A stretch of 64,000 nt of DNA from Crocodylus rhombifer (taxonomy: Eukaryota; Chordata; Crocodylia; Crocodylidae), in NCBI GenBank assembly GCA_038503035.1, contig JAVSML010001166.1, positions 310,001 to 374,000 on the forward strand, given 5' to 3'. The notes beneath the pieces were generated by a model. It did no database searches and was not told the DNA's origin. It saw only the letters and a program-made list of their open reading frames with translations. The translations under genes and the position numbers were made by a program. This document shows positions 23,688-36,485 of the stretch, one piece after another; within the stretch, counting starts at the first letter, position 1; every line of letters starts with the position of its first letter.

Positions 23688-24456
23688 GTAGACATTCAGA
23701 CTTTGCTACTGAAAATCTCCAGCTCTGTGGAATGAGCCTTCACTTCAAAGCCTTCATTCAGCTGTAATCAGTAGTGTTGTCTTTATTGAACATCTGGCAA
23801 TAAATCACTTTAAATCCATTTAATAAACTGAGATCGGACTCCTTTGTTTATCTGTCATGCGTAACCCCAGACATTTTCATTATGGACTGCAATTAATAGC
23901 TGCCCCTTATAACACCAAAGGCCAAACTTATACCCAGAATCAAGCAGATGCCACTAAACTGAAGTCAATGGCAAGTCCCTTCTTATACGAGAGAGTGTTT
24001 TTGGTTTGTATTGAATTATTTTGGGCATAAATGATTTATCCTCTACATACAAGTGATCCCTTTCTCCCTTTTTATAGTTTATCCCAGTACAATTAATCTG
24101 CTTTGGAAATGTCTTAACAAGGTTTTGAATGATTTGTAGCACTGTAAGTTTTGTTTGGGTACAAACTCACTTTGAAATAAGTGTACCACATCAAGTAGTC
24201 TTACTGCTGCTCATCCAAACTGCAAGTTATCTGTGTACTCTCCTGTTCTTGAAGTCATCTTGATGAAATAGTTTGCTCCTATTTAGATGATGGCACAAAT
24301 CCAAACAGTTCTGTTTGTGATTCCAGCTCATGTAAGAAATCACAGACACCAAGTCATGGCAGCTGTCATTCCTCATGTTTCTACATGGTCCTGTCAGGAG
24401 ATCCTGGGTTTCCTTTCTGACAAGGAAATAAATCCATTCAAACTCATTTTTGCAGG
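23688..24456. other. Non-coding stretch
   Basis: AT-rich; no recognised feature before the exon-like segment that starts at 24457. Confidence 0.3.
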
Positions 24457-24728
24457 AAGCACTAGAATGTCGAAATGTAAAAGTGGTCATCAGGACAAAG
24501 CAGAAGAGAGACTTCCAAGATGCATGCCTGTACTGTACCAAAGACAAGTGCTGGAGCAGCACGGAAAAAACCTCCATAGCCAAAAAAAGCCATCTGATAA
24601 TTCTACCTGTACATGTAAATGCAATAAGAAGATGGACTGGATTTTTGCCCAAGAGGCTATCAAGCACCCCAGAGATGGATAGCTTGGCCAAGGCCCAAAA
24701 TTACTCCACTGTAATGGCAAGGTACTGA
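24457..24728 (+). CDS. Possible terminal exon or pseudogene fragment, unidentified
   Basis: A splice-acceptor-like 'catttttgcag' ends at 24455. The open frame that follows runs to a TGA at 24726-24728, beginning EALECRNVKVVIRTKQKRDF and containing 'DACLYCTKDKCW' and 'PEMDSLAKAQNYSTVM'. Codon choice and composition look coding-like. However, all three forward frames stay open for most of the region and a 154-codon frame runs antisense (24227-24691), which weakens the case. In another frame a peptide ending STSSNNYYVL stops at 24851, so a frameshifted pseudogene is equally possible. I recognise no family. Confidence 0.3.
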
Positions 24729-24851
24729 CAATTATGGGCCCCAACTCTGAGGAAACTTCTCTGGACAGTCAAGATCTTACAGCTGGCCGAAGATCCAGCC
24801 GGAGTGACTGTACTGCAAAGAGTACCTCATCCAATAACTATTATGTGCTAT

Positions 24852-26441
24852 GATGCTGTTATCTGTTCCATAGGTATCTGTTTAAAAGGTATTTGAATTA
24901 TTTTTCTTCTGAGTATCGGCAGCATACTTTCCTGTCTGTGGCCATTACTATGGAGGTTGCATACATCTTTCCCAATGTCCTTAATCCTTCATTTGGCCAC
25001 CCTGTCTTCAACTCAGTATGGCACTCTGGTGAGAAAGTTGAGTGCTTACAAGATGCTTTTTCTCCCCAAAGTATTTAGTACTGTGTTTTTATATATATAT
25101 ATATATGTTTTATGTGTGTGTGTGTATATATATACTATATATATATAGTATATACACCCCTGCCCCACCAATGGCATTTTGCTACCTCATATGCCATAGA
25201 TCTCAGTCACTTTTCAAACAGTTTGAAAATGCTGCTGCTAAGTGAAAAATCACACAAATCATGGGAGTTTCATATCAAGTTCAAGAATGCCTGTAGTTTT
25301 TTGGTAGGTATCCCCCAGTTCACCTTGAAAAAGACTCAAACGGCATTGAAACAAGTGCAGGTACATGGCACCCTAGTATATCTGCCCAAAATACTGTGTG
25401 CTATTTAAAACCAAAATAAAACACTTTGCAAGGTAGATGTCATGGTTTACACAGACATTGGTTTACACAAAGTAGCATGAATGTACTGTTTCAGTTGGGT
25501 TAAACCTGTATAATTATATGGAAAACAAAATCAGGTCCGAAATAATTTTCCTGAGTAGACAAAGCCTGAGTTTGATGCTCTGTATTGAGCCACCCCCTCA
25601 AGGGGTTGCCTCCCTCATTATCATTCTTTTCGGAATGGTCTGCAGCTGCTGATTCAGAACAATCTTGAGAATCAATCTAATGTGAAACAATTAGCATGAG
25701 GAAAGGAGAAATTTGCTCATTACAATAAAACTTCACTGGGGTTAAAAGTAAATTGCAAAGCTTAATACTAAGTGATTGAGATTCCTATTCATTAGCAGAA
25801 TTTAAATATAGACTTAACATTAGAAATAAGCATTCATGAGAATTTGCCATTTCATATAGCAACATATAGAATAGCTGTTTGGAGCATTAGTAACATAATC
25901 ATAGCATCTTCTTAAGTAGTAGTTAATGAAATGTCTCTCCCTAAGTTATTGGATCCTGCAAACACTTTCTCGTGTTCTTGAAGTATTGTTTTTGTATTCA
26001 CTATTCTTCATCAGAATAATAATATTAATATATTATATTGAGCTAGCTATCTCAAAGTAAAATGCTAGTTAAGGTAAGGTTCAGTAAGCTTTCACCTTGG
26101 TATTACAAGTTGATGTTGAGCGTACATATCACAACTTGCTACCTACAGCAAGATAAACAACAACCGGGCTTTTCTCCATCAGAATTTACACTGAAAATAC
26201 ACCTTTTTTACACTAGAGACATAACATCTGTCTTTTTCATCGTTAACACAACATACCTAATATTTTTAATAGGCCAATATAGGTAAAGCAGGGTGTAGGT
26301 GGCTCATTTGTGGGTAGACTCAAGCAGCCACCTACTTCAGTCCTGGCTAATAGGACTCCTACTAGACTCCTATGTGGCTTTGAGTTGACTAGTTTTTCAG
26401 CACGTGTTTCAATATACACTATTCTGTCTCTCAAGGGTATG
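24852..26441. other. Non-coding stretch
   Basis: AT-rich DNA with the compound microsatellite at 25090-25155. No supportable exon or repeat otherwise. Confidence 0.35.
25090..25155. repeat. Compound TA / TG microsatellite
   Basis: A run of TA repeats is followed by a TG tract and then by a self-complementary 'tatatatactatatatatat'-type segment. Simple-sequence slippage product. Confidence 0.9.
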
Positions 26442-26446
26442 CATAC

Positions 26447-27843
26447 TGTAACAGAAAGCCTGGGACTGCTTGCCTGTTCCTTTAAGGAAGTAGCAACCCA
26501 GCCAGGGAGCACTGCAGACCAGGCAGGGTGCAGCAGCTGCTGGTTGCTGGAGCAACAGGCCAATTAAGCTAATTAGCAGGCACCTGTAGGCAGCCCAGGC
26601 AGTCTGCTGGCTGGAAGGGGATGGGGCTCTGGGAAGTTGTAAGCCCTGGCAGCTGCAGGGAAAGGAGCATCTACCCAGGAGAGCTGCCCAGGAGAGCTTC
26701 TGCCCAGAAGGTAGACTCTGCTTTGCTGCCTGCAAGAACACTAAGGCTTGGGGAGCTCACAAGGAACCCAGGCTGGGAGGGATGCCAGCACCAGGGGTGA
26801 GGAAAGGTTTGCCCTCTGAAAGGGGCAGAGGGTTGTTTCCCCTTTATGTTATAGGGGGCTCAGGTCTTATGTTTATGGTGTATTTACACTGACAGTTTGG
26901 GCTGGGACTGTAGGGTTGGTATATGGAGGTCCCATTGGTGCCTGAGGAGCATGCGATTACCTTGAGTCCTGCCCAGGGCAGGCTCAAGGCTCAACCAACT
27001 ATTGAGCCTGGAGGGGCAGAGTGTGAGGTCACAGAGCCAGAAGGGCCAGGGGCCTGGTGCCTGAGAGGGGTGCTGCCATACAGGGGTCAGAGGCCTGGCG
27101 AACAGGGGATGGATGCCTGGAAGGAAGGAATCAAAGCTAGTGCCTCAAAACCAGGTCTGATACAGTGGGCCCAGGCTAGAAGGCCTAGTTGAGAGTATAG
27201 GGGTGGAGGCCAAGGAGGCTGAAGCCCCAACAAGGGAACAACATTACAATGACCCCCATGAGGTTTGGGGTTAATCTGGATTAACGCATAGGCAAACTAG
27301 GCACATGCCCTGAGCTGCAGGGGGCCCCATTCCTTCCCTCCGCGGTGGTGATGCAAATGGCCCCATCCACCTCCCTTTCTTTCCCTTTCTCTCCCCTCAA
27401 CTGACCTCACTGCTGTGGTGGCTGCTTTCCAGTGGTGGCTCTGAGCTGTGCTTCCCACGGGCAGCAGTACTGGGGTGGGGAGGGGGGTCTCAACTGGCTT
27501 GGAGCCCATGAGTTTTCTTGCTTAGGGGCCACTAAAGGGTTAATCTGGCCCTGGGTGTGGTGTAGGGGATGATTGGAGCCAGATAATTAGCCCCTAAGGG
27601 TTTAGGTGCTCTGCAGCGGCATAGCCATAGAGAGGTGCAGTGAGGGGCCTGAGACTAGTAGAGGCCAGTGGGGATTTAGTTGTTCTGGGGCCACCTGAAG
27701 GCCCATGGGCAGCCTCCCTATTATTACTATATTTCATCAAGGCATTGTGGGTGAGAAGGGAAGGTGCCTTAGGGTCAGAGTGGGGCAGAGACACAGAGCC
27801 ACCAGGGGGTGTCACAGCCATCCTGGGGCCCCAACATGTTACA
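26447..27843 (-). mobile_element. LTR-like element (probable solo LTR)
   Basis: The block starts TGTAACA and ends TGTTACA, i.e. a 7-bp inverted TG...CA terminus as in retroviral and Gypsy-type LTRs. Flanking 5-mers are catac (26442-26446) and cctac (27844-27848), 4 of 5 identical, consistent with a 5-bp duplication. It is GC-rich, 1.4 kb long and has no internal gag/pol sequence. Read on the - strand, both ends resemble those of 49671-51084. The orientation is inferred from that resemblance. Confidence 0.5.
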
Positions 27844-30800
27844 CCTACACAATGAAAATCCGACTAGATAGAAAATCCAACTAGATCCAGCTTTAACTGG
27901 AGTTTGAATCTGAATCCTAGTCTGAAGTATTTGTACCTAGTAGTAAACATGACATACAGTAGTAATTGCTAGCAACCTTACTTCTATATCAGCCATCTCA
28001 TCTCTGAACAGGCTGCAACATTGCGACAGCCTTCCTTGAGCGTCTCTAATTCTTTTTAACACAGTTAAATCTTCTGTACCCATATGGCTATCTTTCTTGG
28101 TTATCACAAATAAAAATGAGCCCAAAAGATTTTAAAACAGACTCTTTGATTAGATAAACTATTAATTATTTTCCCTCTGCTTCCTTTTCCATTCTCTCCT
28201 CAGTCTTCTAGAAGAAAATGAACTGGAACAGGGAAGGTGCAGGATATCAGAAGGGAGGTGTTGGAGGGTGGAATCTGATACCAATAGTGCTGTCATCTTG
28301 GCACATCTTGTAGAAAAGAAACCAGTGAAAGGAAGGACATCCTCAAGGATAAGTAATTGGGTAAAGAGAACTGACCCAGGCTTGATGCTGTCCTCTGGCA
28401 CAGATTTCCTGGATGACCTTTCTATGAGACTCTCCTCACTTTGGTTCCTTATATGAAAATAACTTTCCTATCTTAGAAGTACTGTGAGGACAAATTAGTT
28501 AAATATTTGAGGTGCTCAGATGCTACAGCACTGGCAGACATGCAGGCTCCTAAAATAGATAACCATTCATCTCTGGTAAGACCAATACCTGCCAAACTGC
28601 TTGGTGCTTAGCAGCCTCTTTTCAAAACTGTTGTTCGACACCAAGTACAACAAGCTACGCCCTCTAGGCCCCATTGTAAATGCATAAATAACTTTAAGAA
28701 AAGCTATAACTCCACATTTAACCACTATGTCTAAACGGATAGAAACAAATTAAATCATATTTAGTGATATTTCAGAATGTATTTTTTATTTAAGTCATAA
28801 AAAATATCCATAGATTTTTATTTCATATTATGTACATCTTTCTTCAACTGCTCAGCTGAACAATTTTGAAAAATGGAAATTCAAGGCAATTCCAATAACA
28901 GGTTTCTAGTTGAATAACAGTTAATATACAGCTTATTTTCAGAATGATACGGCCCTGACATCCCACAAGAATTACTAAGCAATAGCAAATTATAAATAAT
29001 TATGAAATATTCATGTACAGTAGAGGCTTGTCATGCTGATAATTTCATTACACCAAAAAGGAAGTTTCTAAATATGCGATTGACTTAAATTGTTTCACAA
29101 GGTCTCTGGTTGTTGAATAAACTTGTTTGGTTACTATTATTTGTATTGCTCCTCTCTTATTCATATTCCTCTGCTCTTTTGGAACACTGGGGACCTCTTC
29201 ATGAAGTGAGCTAGCTTGACTACCCAAGAGACCAAGATCACTGTATTATTTATGCACAGAATCTATCTAGCTAATAAGGCGTTAAACCAAAGCCTGTTCA
29301 ATCCAGTGTGAATCTTCAGTGGTTTCCAGAGATGGTCCTAGATATTTGTTGCATCCTCATCACTGTAGAACCTGACCACGTCCACAGCAAATGCTATTAC
29401 TATAGCAAGTTGCAGTGTGCCAAACCTGTCCTAGAAGGACCACTATTAGAGGTGAAAGGATGTGCCAGGTCCTTGGCTTCCCTAAGGATACTGCCTGCAA
29501 AGATGTCAGTATTTATTTTGATCTCTAGTTGCTTTTTCAGTAAAAATGGACTAACTTCACCAACTCATTTCAAAGAGGCCAGCAAACATTTTTCCATCAG
29601 ACAGACCCAGTCTGGATTTAAACTGGAGAGAGAGATGTGAAAAGCTCCAGACCCTGTTCTCAGTCCTCTGAAACGTTATTCTACCAGGAATCATTGCAAA
29701 GCCATGTATTTGCTAACAAGGGTTTCAGTATATTTCTGTCTCACTTCACTAAGTGAAGGGAAAAATATCTTCTTTTAAGAGGTATTTCTGTGAGTAAGCC
29801 CTAGCATATTTGCTTCTTCCTGTACTGAGTCTGATTTTATTGTATTTTAGAAACAGTTACTTAAAATGACAGCTCCTAGCTTTATTTTTCATTCACAAAC
29901 TAATCATTATGTAACCCAATAATGATCCCTAAGGGAAACCACAGAGAAGTCGGGGGGGTTGGAACACAGACCTCTTTCATCTACATCTGACAATTATCTG
30001 GAGGACTAGACTAGAGGACTTTTATGCCTCGAAGCTTTTTCAGAACTTACTGCTACAGGGGACCAACAGCCTACCCATGTGTACTGTATTACCCATGCCA
30101 CACTTTGCTTAGTATTCCTGCATCTGAAATACAGGATGCACACACATATACCATGTCTTCTGATGAAACAACATGAACTGAACACAGCATGGAAGAAACG
30201 TTGAAAGAACCAGAGTACAGAGAAAACTTCAGTCTGTTGGTGTAGTTGAACTTGTGCCATTTTATATAGACAGAAGGTGTTTGACAGTGGGTATTAGAAC
30301 TGTCTGAAGTATTTGCTGTGAATAAATTACCACATCAATTTAAGCTTTTCTTCCCCCCAATTAATAAATCTCTCAACTGGCTTCAGTTCATATGAATTCA
30401 TTTGCTATTTTAGTTGTTTGAACTGCTTACATTTAAAGTGTTTAAAAATCACAGCCTGGGGGTAGTTTGCAATAGAATAATGAATAGCAAACGAAGAGAC
30501 TTTATCCAAGTGCCACTGCCTTTGTCTGTGAAATAAGGCGTCGGGACATAGTTCAGACAGTCCCCAAAATTAAATATGAACAAAACCCCATGACACGGAT
30601 CTCAAGAAGAATGGCAGGAGGCATCCATGGAGTTTCTTTACTGTTGTCATTCTGAGTTTGGAGTATGTGGAGTGGGAGAAAATGGGAAGGGCTTACATCT
30701 CGATGGCAGTCTCAAAAGTGCCATGGAGGCAGTGTGGCCTTGCCTTTAGTTTCAGAAACTGCTCCTCAATAGTTCTTTTATGATAAAAAAGCACATAAGC

Positions 30801-31560
30801 CATGGAGAAAAAAACCATTCCATTAGGCCACAAATTAGCTAGGGAAGTAGTCGTAGGGAAGCCACACCTTTGACCATGTTCACAACCATTTTATTGTCCT
30901 AAGGGACATTTCTTTCCTTTTCTTCAGAGCTACAGAAACCCCCTATAATCTGGAAAGAGGAAGTCCAGTTCATAAAGGCCTTAGCTCTCAAGGACTCTGT
31001 TAAAATAGAAATTTTCCAAGAAAACTTATACTTGGCATTTCACTAACACTCTCCCTTCTCTGAATCAAGACTGCTTGAAAGGCAGAATTCAAAGGGAGGG
31101 CTTGTGTCTAGTAAGCACTTTATAAATAACAAATGGGAAAACATGAATGGGAGCTTCCAGACTAATGATAATGAAACAGCACACTTGACAATGCTTGAGA
31201 GAAGGACTAAGAACTACAGATATTAGATTATGCCAAGCACAAACAAAGCAGCTTCTGGGAAAAACCCTATCAGATTAGAAGCTTCAGTAAATAAGAAGAA
31301 ATTACTTCACAGTATAACCCGCAGAACATTTCCCCCCTCAGTTGCCATGGTTCAACAAATGGTTCTTTATTGTACAAAAACATGGGCCAAACTTTCCTCA
31401 TAGACCTTCAAAAAATTTAAGTTTTTTTCCTGAGTTTACAAATAGAGATCATTTTACACTTTCATGCTAATTATACTCCACTTAATGTTCTTTAAAAAAA
31501 AGCAAAATATCATTAACCCCCCCCCGATCTGTCAGAGAGAATTTTTGTATCAGCATTTAT
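27844..31560. other. Long non-coding stretch
   Basis: AT-rich intronic or intergenic DNA. No CR1, inverted-repeat element or splice-bounded frame was recognised. Open frames such as 29308-29640 look random. Confidence 0.35.
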
Positions 31561-31618
31561 TTAGAATGTAAGTTCTTTGGGACAGGGACTATCTTTTATT
31601 AGTACAGGGCACAACATA
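31561..31618 (+). mobile_element. LINE2/MIR-type 3' tail fragment
   Basis: The phrase 'tgtaagttctttgggacagg' followed by 'gactatcttttatt' and 'acagggcacaa' matches the remembered conserved 3' end of ancient L2-related repeats. Too short for subfamily assignment. Confidence 0.45.
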
Positions 31619-33724
31619 ATATTATCCTGGTTTCTGTCTGAGATAATCACAACACAGCAGACTAATGACTACCACAACAGAATTAAAAAATGTAATAATA
31701 TTAAATGCTATCAGTGAGCTAAACATTGTACCACTCCCATTTAAATTAAAGTGTGTAAAGTTCTTTGAAGTTGTAAGAACTGTGTAAGAATTACAGTAAT
31801 TATATGTATGCCTCAACCTCTGCATCATTTTGCAAAGTGTCAGGGATTTAAATAGACGTGTAGAAAGCAGTACGATATTGTAGCAGTTTGACTCTAGGGA
31901 GATGTCTGCATGATAAATTTACATGCCGGGTTGCCGTGCCCTCAAACACATGGTGCTGTTCTGCCTTCTGAACCTGAAACACTGTAGCTATGTTCATGTG
32001 GCACAGTGGGCAGTCAAATTAGCAGTGCTGCGTGCTTGCTAATTAGCCTATCTCCGTTAAGTGTAGCTATACTGCTTCAGGTTTAGGAAATAGCCTATGT
32101 GGAGCAGCCCAGCATGTGTGAGGGTGTCTCTGCCTGGTCTGGTATGTTTGTAATGCAGACAAACTATTTTAAATAGTCCAATTGACTTCAAAGAGCTTTA
32201 ACTCCAGTTTGCTTTACTTATTTATATACTGCCCTTTCAAAAAAAAAGGATGAAAGCAGCTTAAAATAAGAGGCACAATAATTTATAAAACCAGGAAGTG
32301 CCAAAATAACAAAGTTTAACAAAAAAAACTCTCCCCAGTACCCCAAGATAGCAATCCACCCCCGCCCCACACATTCACAGTCCCGTCTCTCATCTAGAAG
32401 TGCATCTTCCTCTGTCCAACCCCCTATTCAACCCCCGTTCACAACCTCCCTAAAAGATCAAAATTTTCTTCCCAAATTCCCTTCCTCCAACTCCCCTCCA
32501 ACTCCCACTCTCTTACCTCAAAACCAGGGGACACTCTCTCCCTTCATGGGCTCCCCAAACCCATACCTTCCTCTCTCACGTAGAGATTGTAACTGTCCCA
32601 CTTCACTTACTCCTCTGCCTTATACCGAGGGAAGTCCCATCCCCTCTACCCTAATATTCCTCCCTCTCTCACAAGGGGCTGTGTCTGTCCCCAAAACCCT
32701 CTCATCTTCCCCCGCACCCACAAAAGAAATGTTAGTCAATTTTAGTAAGCAAAACAAACTCCCCTTACCTTCCATCCCAGTCTCTGTCCCCATTGAAGCA
32801 TGCTTTTTAACTCTCTTAGTCTGACCTTGGCAACTAATAGACAAGTACTGCAGGAGCACAAATGTATAGAGTGTAAGGAATTAAAACAGTTTCTTTTAAA
32901 TATATTGAAGGACTATGTCCATCTTTCTTACAAATTTGCAGTTGGCATGTATTTCTGGGTTGGTTTCTTACCCTTTGGGAAATCTGCCTGCAATCACATC
33001 TAGAATTTCACTGCATGCAGATACTAAAATAATTTGCTTATGAAAAAAAATTAACTGTTATAAACAGTTTAAATAGCAGTTGTGTTTTGGTGTCGCATAG
33101 TTTTCTGTCTTTGATGAGTCACCAGAATTCAGTGCATTGTTGTGGTTAAAGCAGTTCTTGGGGGCTTTGTTTTTTAATGGCATAAATAGATATAGGGGAT
33201 ATTTAAGTATCTCTTAAATCCTAAATGTTGGAGTGTAAAATATCCAGATTTTTAAAAACCTCTAAGCCAATGGCAACTGTATTACAAACTAATTTGATGT
33301 GGCAAGTGATTCGTGGGATTGAAGTGGCTCTGCAAGTCTCTGTAACAGGAAAGGCAGCATCAAGATTGACAGTAGACTTTATAAATGAGCTTAATGGATA
33401 AGATAAATACAATACATCTGTATTTTGGAACATAGAAGTCAGTTTATTAGTTCGGCATCATCTCTTTGACTTCTGGGGAATAACACTTATACAATTATTA
33501 AGATTGATTTATGACTCTAGACTCTGGTGTTATATAGCAAGAATTCGTGCAAAACCAGTTACGGAATAACTTGTTCCTAAAGAATTTTTTTTTTTTTGCT
33601 AACTTGTTTTTAGCGGTTATTATTTGTTCTGTAGCATATTGTTACATTTTTAAAAAGGTAACTATGGACTTAGTTTATCATCTTCCATATAAACTATCTC
33701 AAAACAGCTCACAGGATTAAATAT
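31619..33724. other. Non-coding stretch with C-rich block
   Basis: From about 32320 to 32810 the + strand is almost purely pyrimidine- and A-rich, with very little G, so open frames on both strands are artefacts. Just before it, 32215-32310 reads 'tttatatactgccctttc...gcagcttaaaataa', resembling a common reptile dispersed repeat. No exon is supportable. Confidence 0.35.
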
Positions 33725-33732
33725 TATAAGAC

Positions 33733-33979
33733 AGTGGGTGGATCTACATGCATTAGACTATGTTACTGTACACTAAAGCTTCATTTAAAAAGACTGTGAC
33801 ATTATACTAATGCAAAGTAAAATAGTCTATTGCAAATTAATTGTCACTAAAAAATTGCACAAATGTGCTACTATGCACTAGTGCAGCCTAATGCACATTA
33901 ATATACTACGTCATGTTAGAGGTACTGAATTTAATGCACATTAGAAAAGGTGCAGTAATGCACGTGTAGACATGCCCAC
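33733..33979. mobile_element. hAT-like MITE
   Basis: Left end gtgggtggatctacatgcatta; reversed right end gtgggcatgtctacacgtgc. These are imperfect terminal inverted repeats. Flanking 8-mers tataagac (33725-33732) and tataaatc (33980-33987) agree at 6 of 8 positions, consistent with a decayed hAT target duplication. The interior is AT-rich, full of 'taatgcac' motifs and lacks coding capacity. Probably the same family as 15194-15459. Confidence 0.65.
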
Positions 33980-33987
33980 TATAAATC

Positions 33988-35954
33988 AGAGTATCATACA
34001 TTAGCAACTAACTATGTTGTAAAGATGCTGGATCAACCTGTCTTTATATCTATAGATTGCCTCCCTCTCTTCAAACCCTTTAGGCAATGGAACAAGAATA
34101 ATTGTTATAAACGTGGTTTATATTAATATAAGACTCTTCTGTTCTAGGGAGCAATGTTGTCATTTGAGCCTCAAGACTCTCCATCACTTGAAGCTCCAAA
34201 TCACAATGAATCTCTCTCTTGGCAGATGAGGAAGCCTGGATGTGGCTCTTTCTAAAGCCTGATAGTGCTATTTTCTGCACCAGTTAAACAGAGGACAGCA
34301 GATTATCCTCCCAAATGTGCTCTCTACCTGTTTTTCCCACATGGAGGAAAAGCTTGAGGCTTGATCTGATTATGGCTCAAGTCCTCTGAATATTGTAAGA
34401 ATTATTCAATCCCTATTGAAAATAATAGATAATGTTTTTGTACATATCATTCCAAAATCCCTCCTTCCAATCAGTATTTTAATGATCATATCCTCCCATA
34501 TTTTCATAATGATGTAACATTGACTTTATTACATGATGTCTGTTTTAAAATCTAGGCTACAGTTTCAAAGAAGTCTAACTCTGACCTCATTTCCATTCAT
34601 ACAACTTGGTGTACACATAGCATCAGTATGGGCATTTTTCTGACATGGCCACTCATGCACAAAAATGATAGCATGGAGTAGAAAAAGGCATGCATACACT
34701 CTTTGCCAGGCAACAGGGTTTCCATGTGTAAATTCTGACAGATGTGTGCATAAATTATAGTGTGGAAAAATTTCTGGCACGATTCATTAAATGGGTATGT
34801 TTATGTAATGTCAGGCCCCGTATAAATGTAATGGCCCTATATAACAAAATGTTGGCCTCTAAATAATAAATATCTCACAAGTTTATGTCTATACTCTTTA
34901 CCACCTCAACATAATTTCCATCATTGGCAAACTTAACTTGTAATCAGTGCAAATATTTTTTCATACCACTCCATTCCTGACCCTGCCTCTCTATTTCACA
35001 TGTACACCAGGCAAGAGAAAGTTCACTTTCCTGATTTCTGAAGTAATCACATCTGCACTATTTTTAACATTGTAAGCAAACTTTGTACTATGTGATAATG
35101 GGAAGCTGTTAGAATGTTTTTGTTCTCCTCTGGTATGTGAACTTAGCAGTTATCTAGATTGTTGGCTGATAGAAAGGGAATATAGTACATTTTACACGGA
35201 AAATATGAATAGAAGTATAACAGCAGTGGAATTACAAGTAGTTTAAAAAAATATAGGAATCAATGCAAACCTGTTAGGAAATGAGAAATGAGTTTTTGGC
35301 ACCACAATATGAATTGTGGTAATTCATCAGCTCTTAGACAGAATGCAACCCCCCCTTACCCCCTCACCCCACACACAAACACACACACCAAAAACCATAA
35401 TTTTATTGGGCACTTTTATCTAATCAATACTTTCTAAAGTCTTAATAGAACAGAAAGTTCTGCAAAAAGATCACTCATAAATAATAATTGCCTTCTACAC
35501 CTGCTTAAAAATGTACCAAGCAGCATTTGACAAATATAAGTTATTTGTCCGAAAATTCTTTATTTAAACTAGCATCTAAAGATGGGGTTTATCATAGGTT
35601 GTTCTAAATTTAAATGACTACATTACTTACCATGCTAAAATATGCTATGTAGCAGTTAAAAAAACATAATCCCTAACCATTTACAAATATACCCCATGAA
35701 GAGAGAGTGTACTATTATTGCCATAACTGAACACCTTTTTCATTTAATAATTATGCTGTTTTAAATAAATTTACCAAAAAACAACCCCCCCCACACAATC
35801 CTAAACACTCCACTGGTTGAGAGCATGATATGTTCTTAAGAAAAAACAGTTCTGTTGAGGGACAGCACTTATAAGTAGCAGGGAAGACAAAATTAAGAAC
35901 TGACTGGAACATATGACTATTAACTGAGCTATGTTATACCAGTGCATCAGATAA
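33988..35954. other. Non-coding stretch
   Basis: AT-rich, no recognised gene or element. A C/A-rich simple sequence lies at about 35350-35390. Confidence 0.35.
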
Positions 35955-36485
35955 CAGGTTCAAAAGAAAGCTGTGCTGGAAGGGACCTCGCAAGGTGATC
36001 TAATCAAGACCTCTGCTATAGTCAGGATCATCCATGACTAAACCATCCCAGCCAAATGTCTGTCCAGCTTGGTCTTGAAAATTTCTAGGGATGGAGGGTC
36101 CACAACTTCTCTAGGTAGCCTGTTCCAATGCTTGACCACCCTCACAGTCAAAATGTTCCTCCTAATCTGCAGCCTTAATTTCCTTTACTACAGCTTGAAG
36201 CCATTGCTCCTTCTCCCATCCCCTGCAGACATTGAGAAAAGGCTCTCTGTAGCCTCTCTATAATTTTCCTTCAGGTTTGCGAAGACTGTTATCAAATACC
36301 CCCTCCATCTTTTCTTCTTCAAACTAAATAGCCCTAGTTCTTCCAGCCTTTCTTTGTAAATCATGCTTCCCAGACCAGAAAGCATTCTTGACATTTCTTG
36401 CTAGACTTGTTCCAATCTGTCTGCATCTTGAAGTGTAGGGCCCAAAACTCACCAGTGCCTAATAGAGTGGAAGAATCAATTCTTT
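35955..36485 (-). mobile_element. Old CR1 3' fragment
   Basis: The + strand shows reversed CR1: 'gctggaagggacctcgcaag', then 'ggtccacaacttctctaggt' and 'aaactaaatagccctagttc'. The - strand encodes 'MIYKERLEELGLFSLKKKRW', the conserved C-terminal CR1 segment, and then ends. The 3' tail is eroded and the catalytic domain is absent because of 5' truncation. Confidence 0.8.

Noticed and set aside
24227..24691. 154-codon antisense frame
   Set aside because: It overlaps several equally open forward frames and has no start context or splice signals; probably a shadow of a stop-poor patch.
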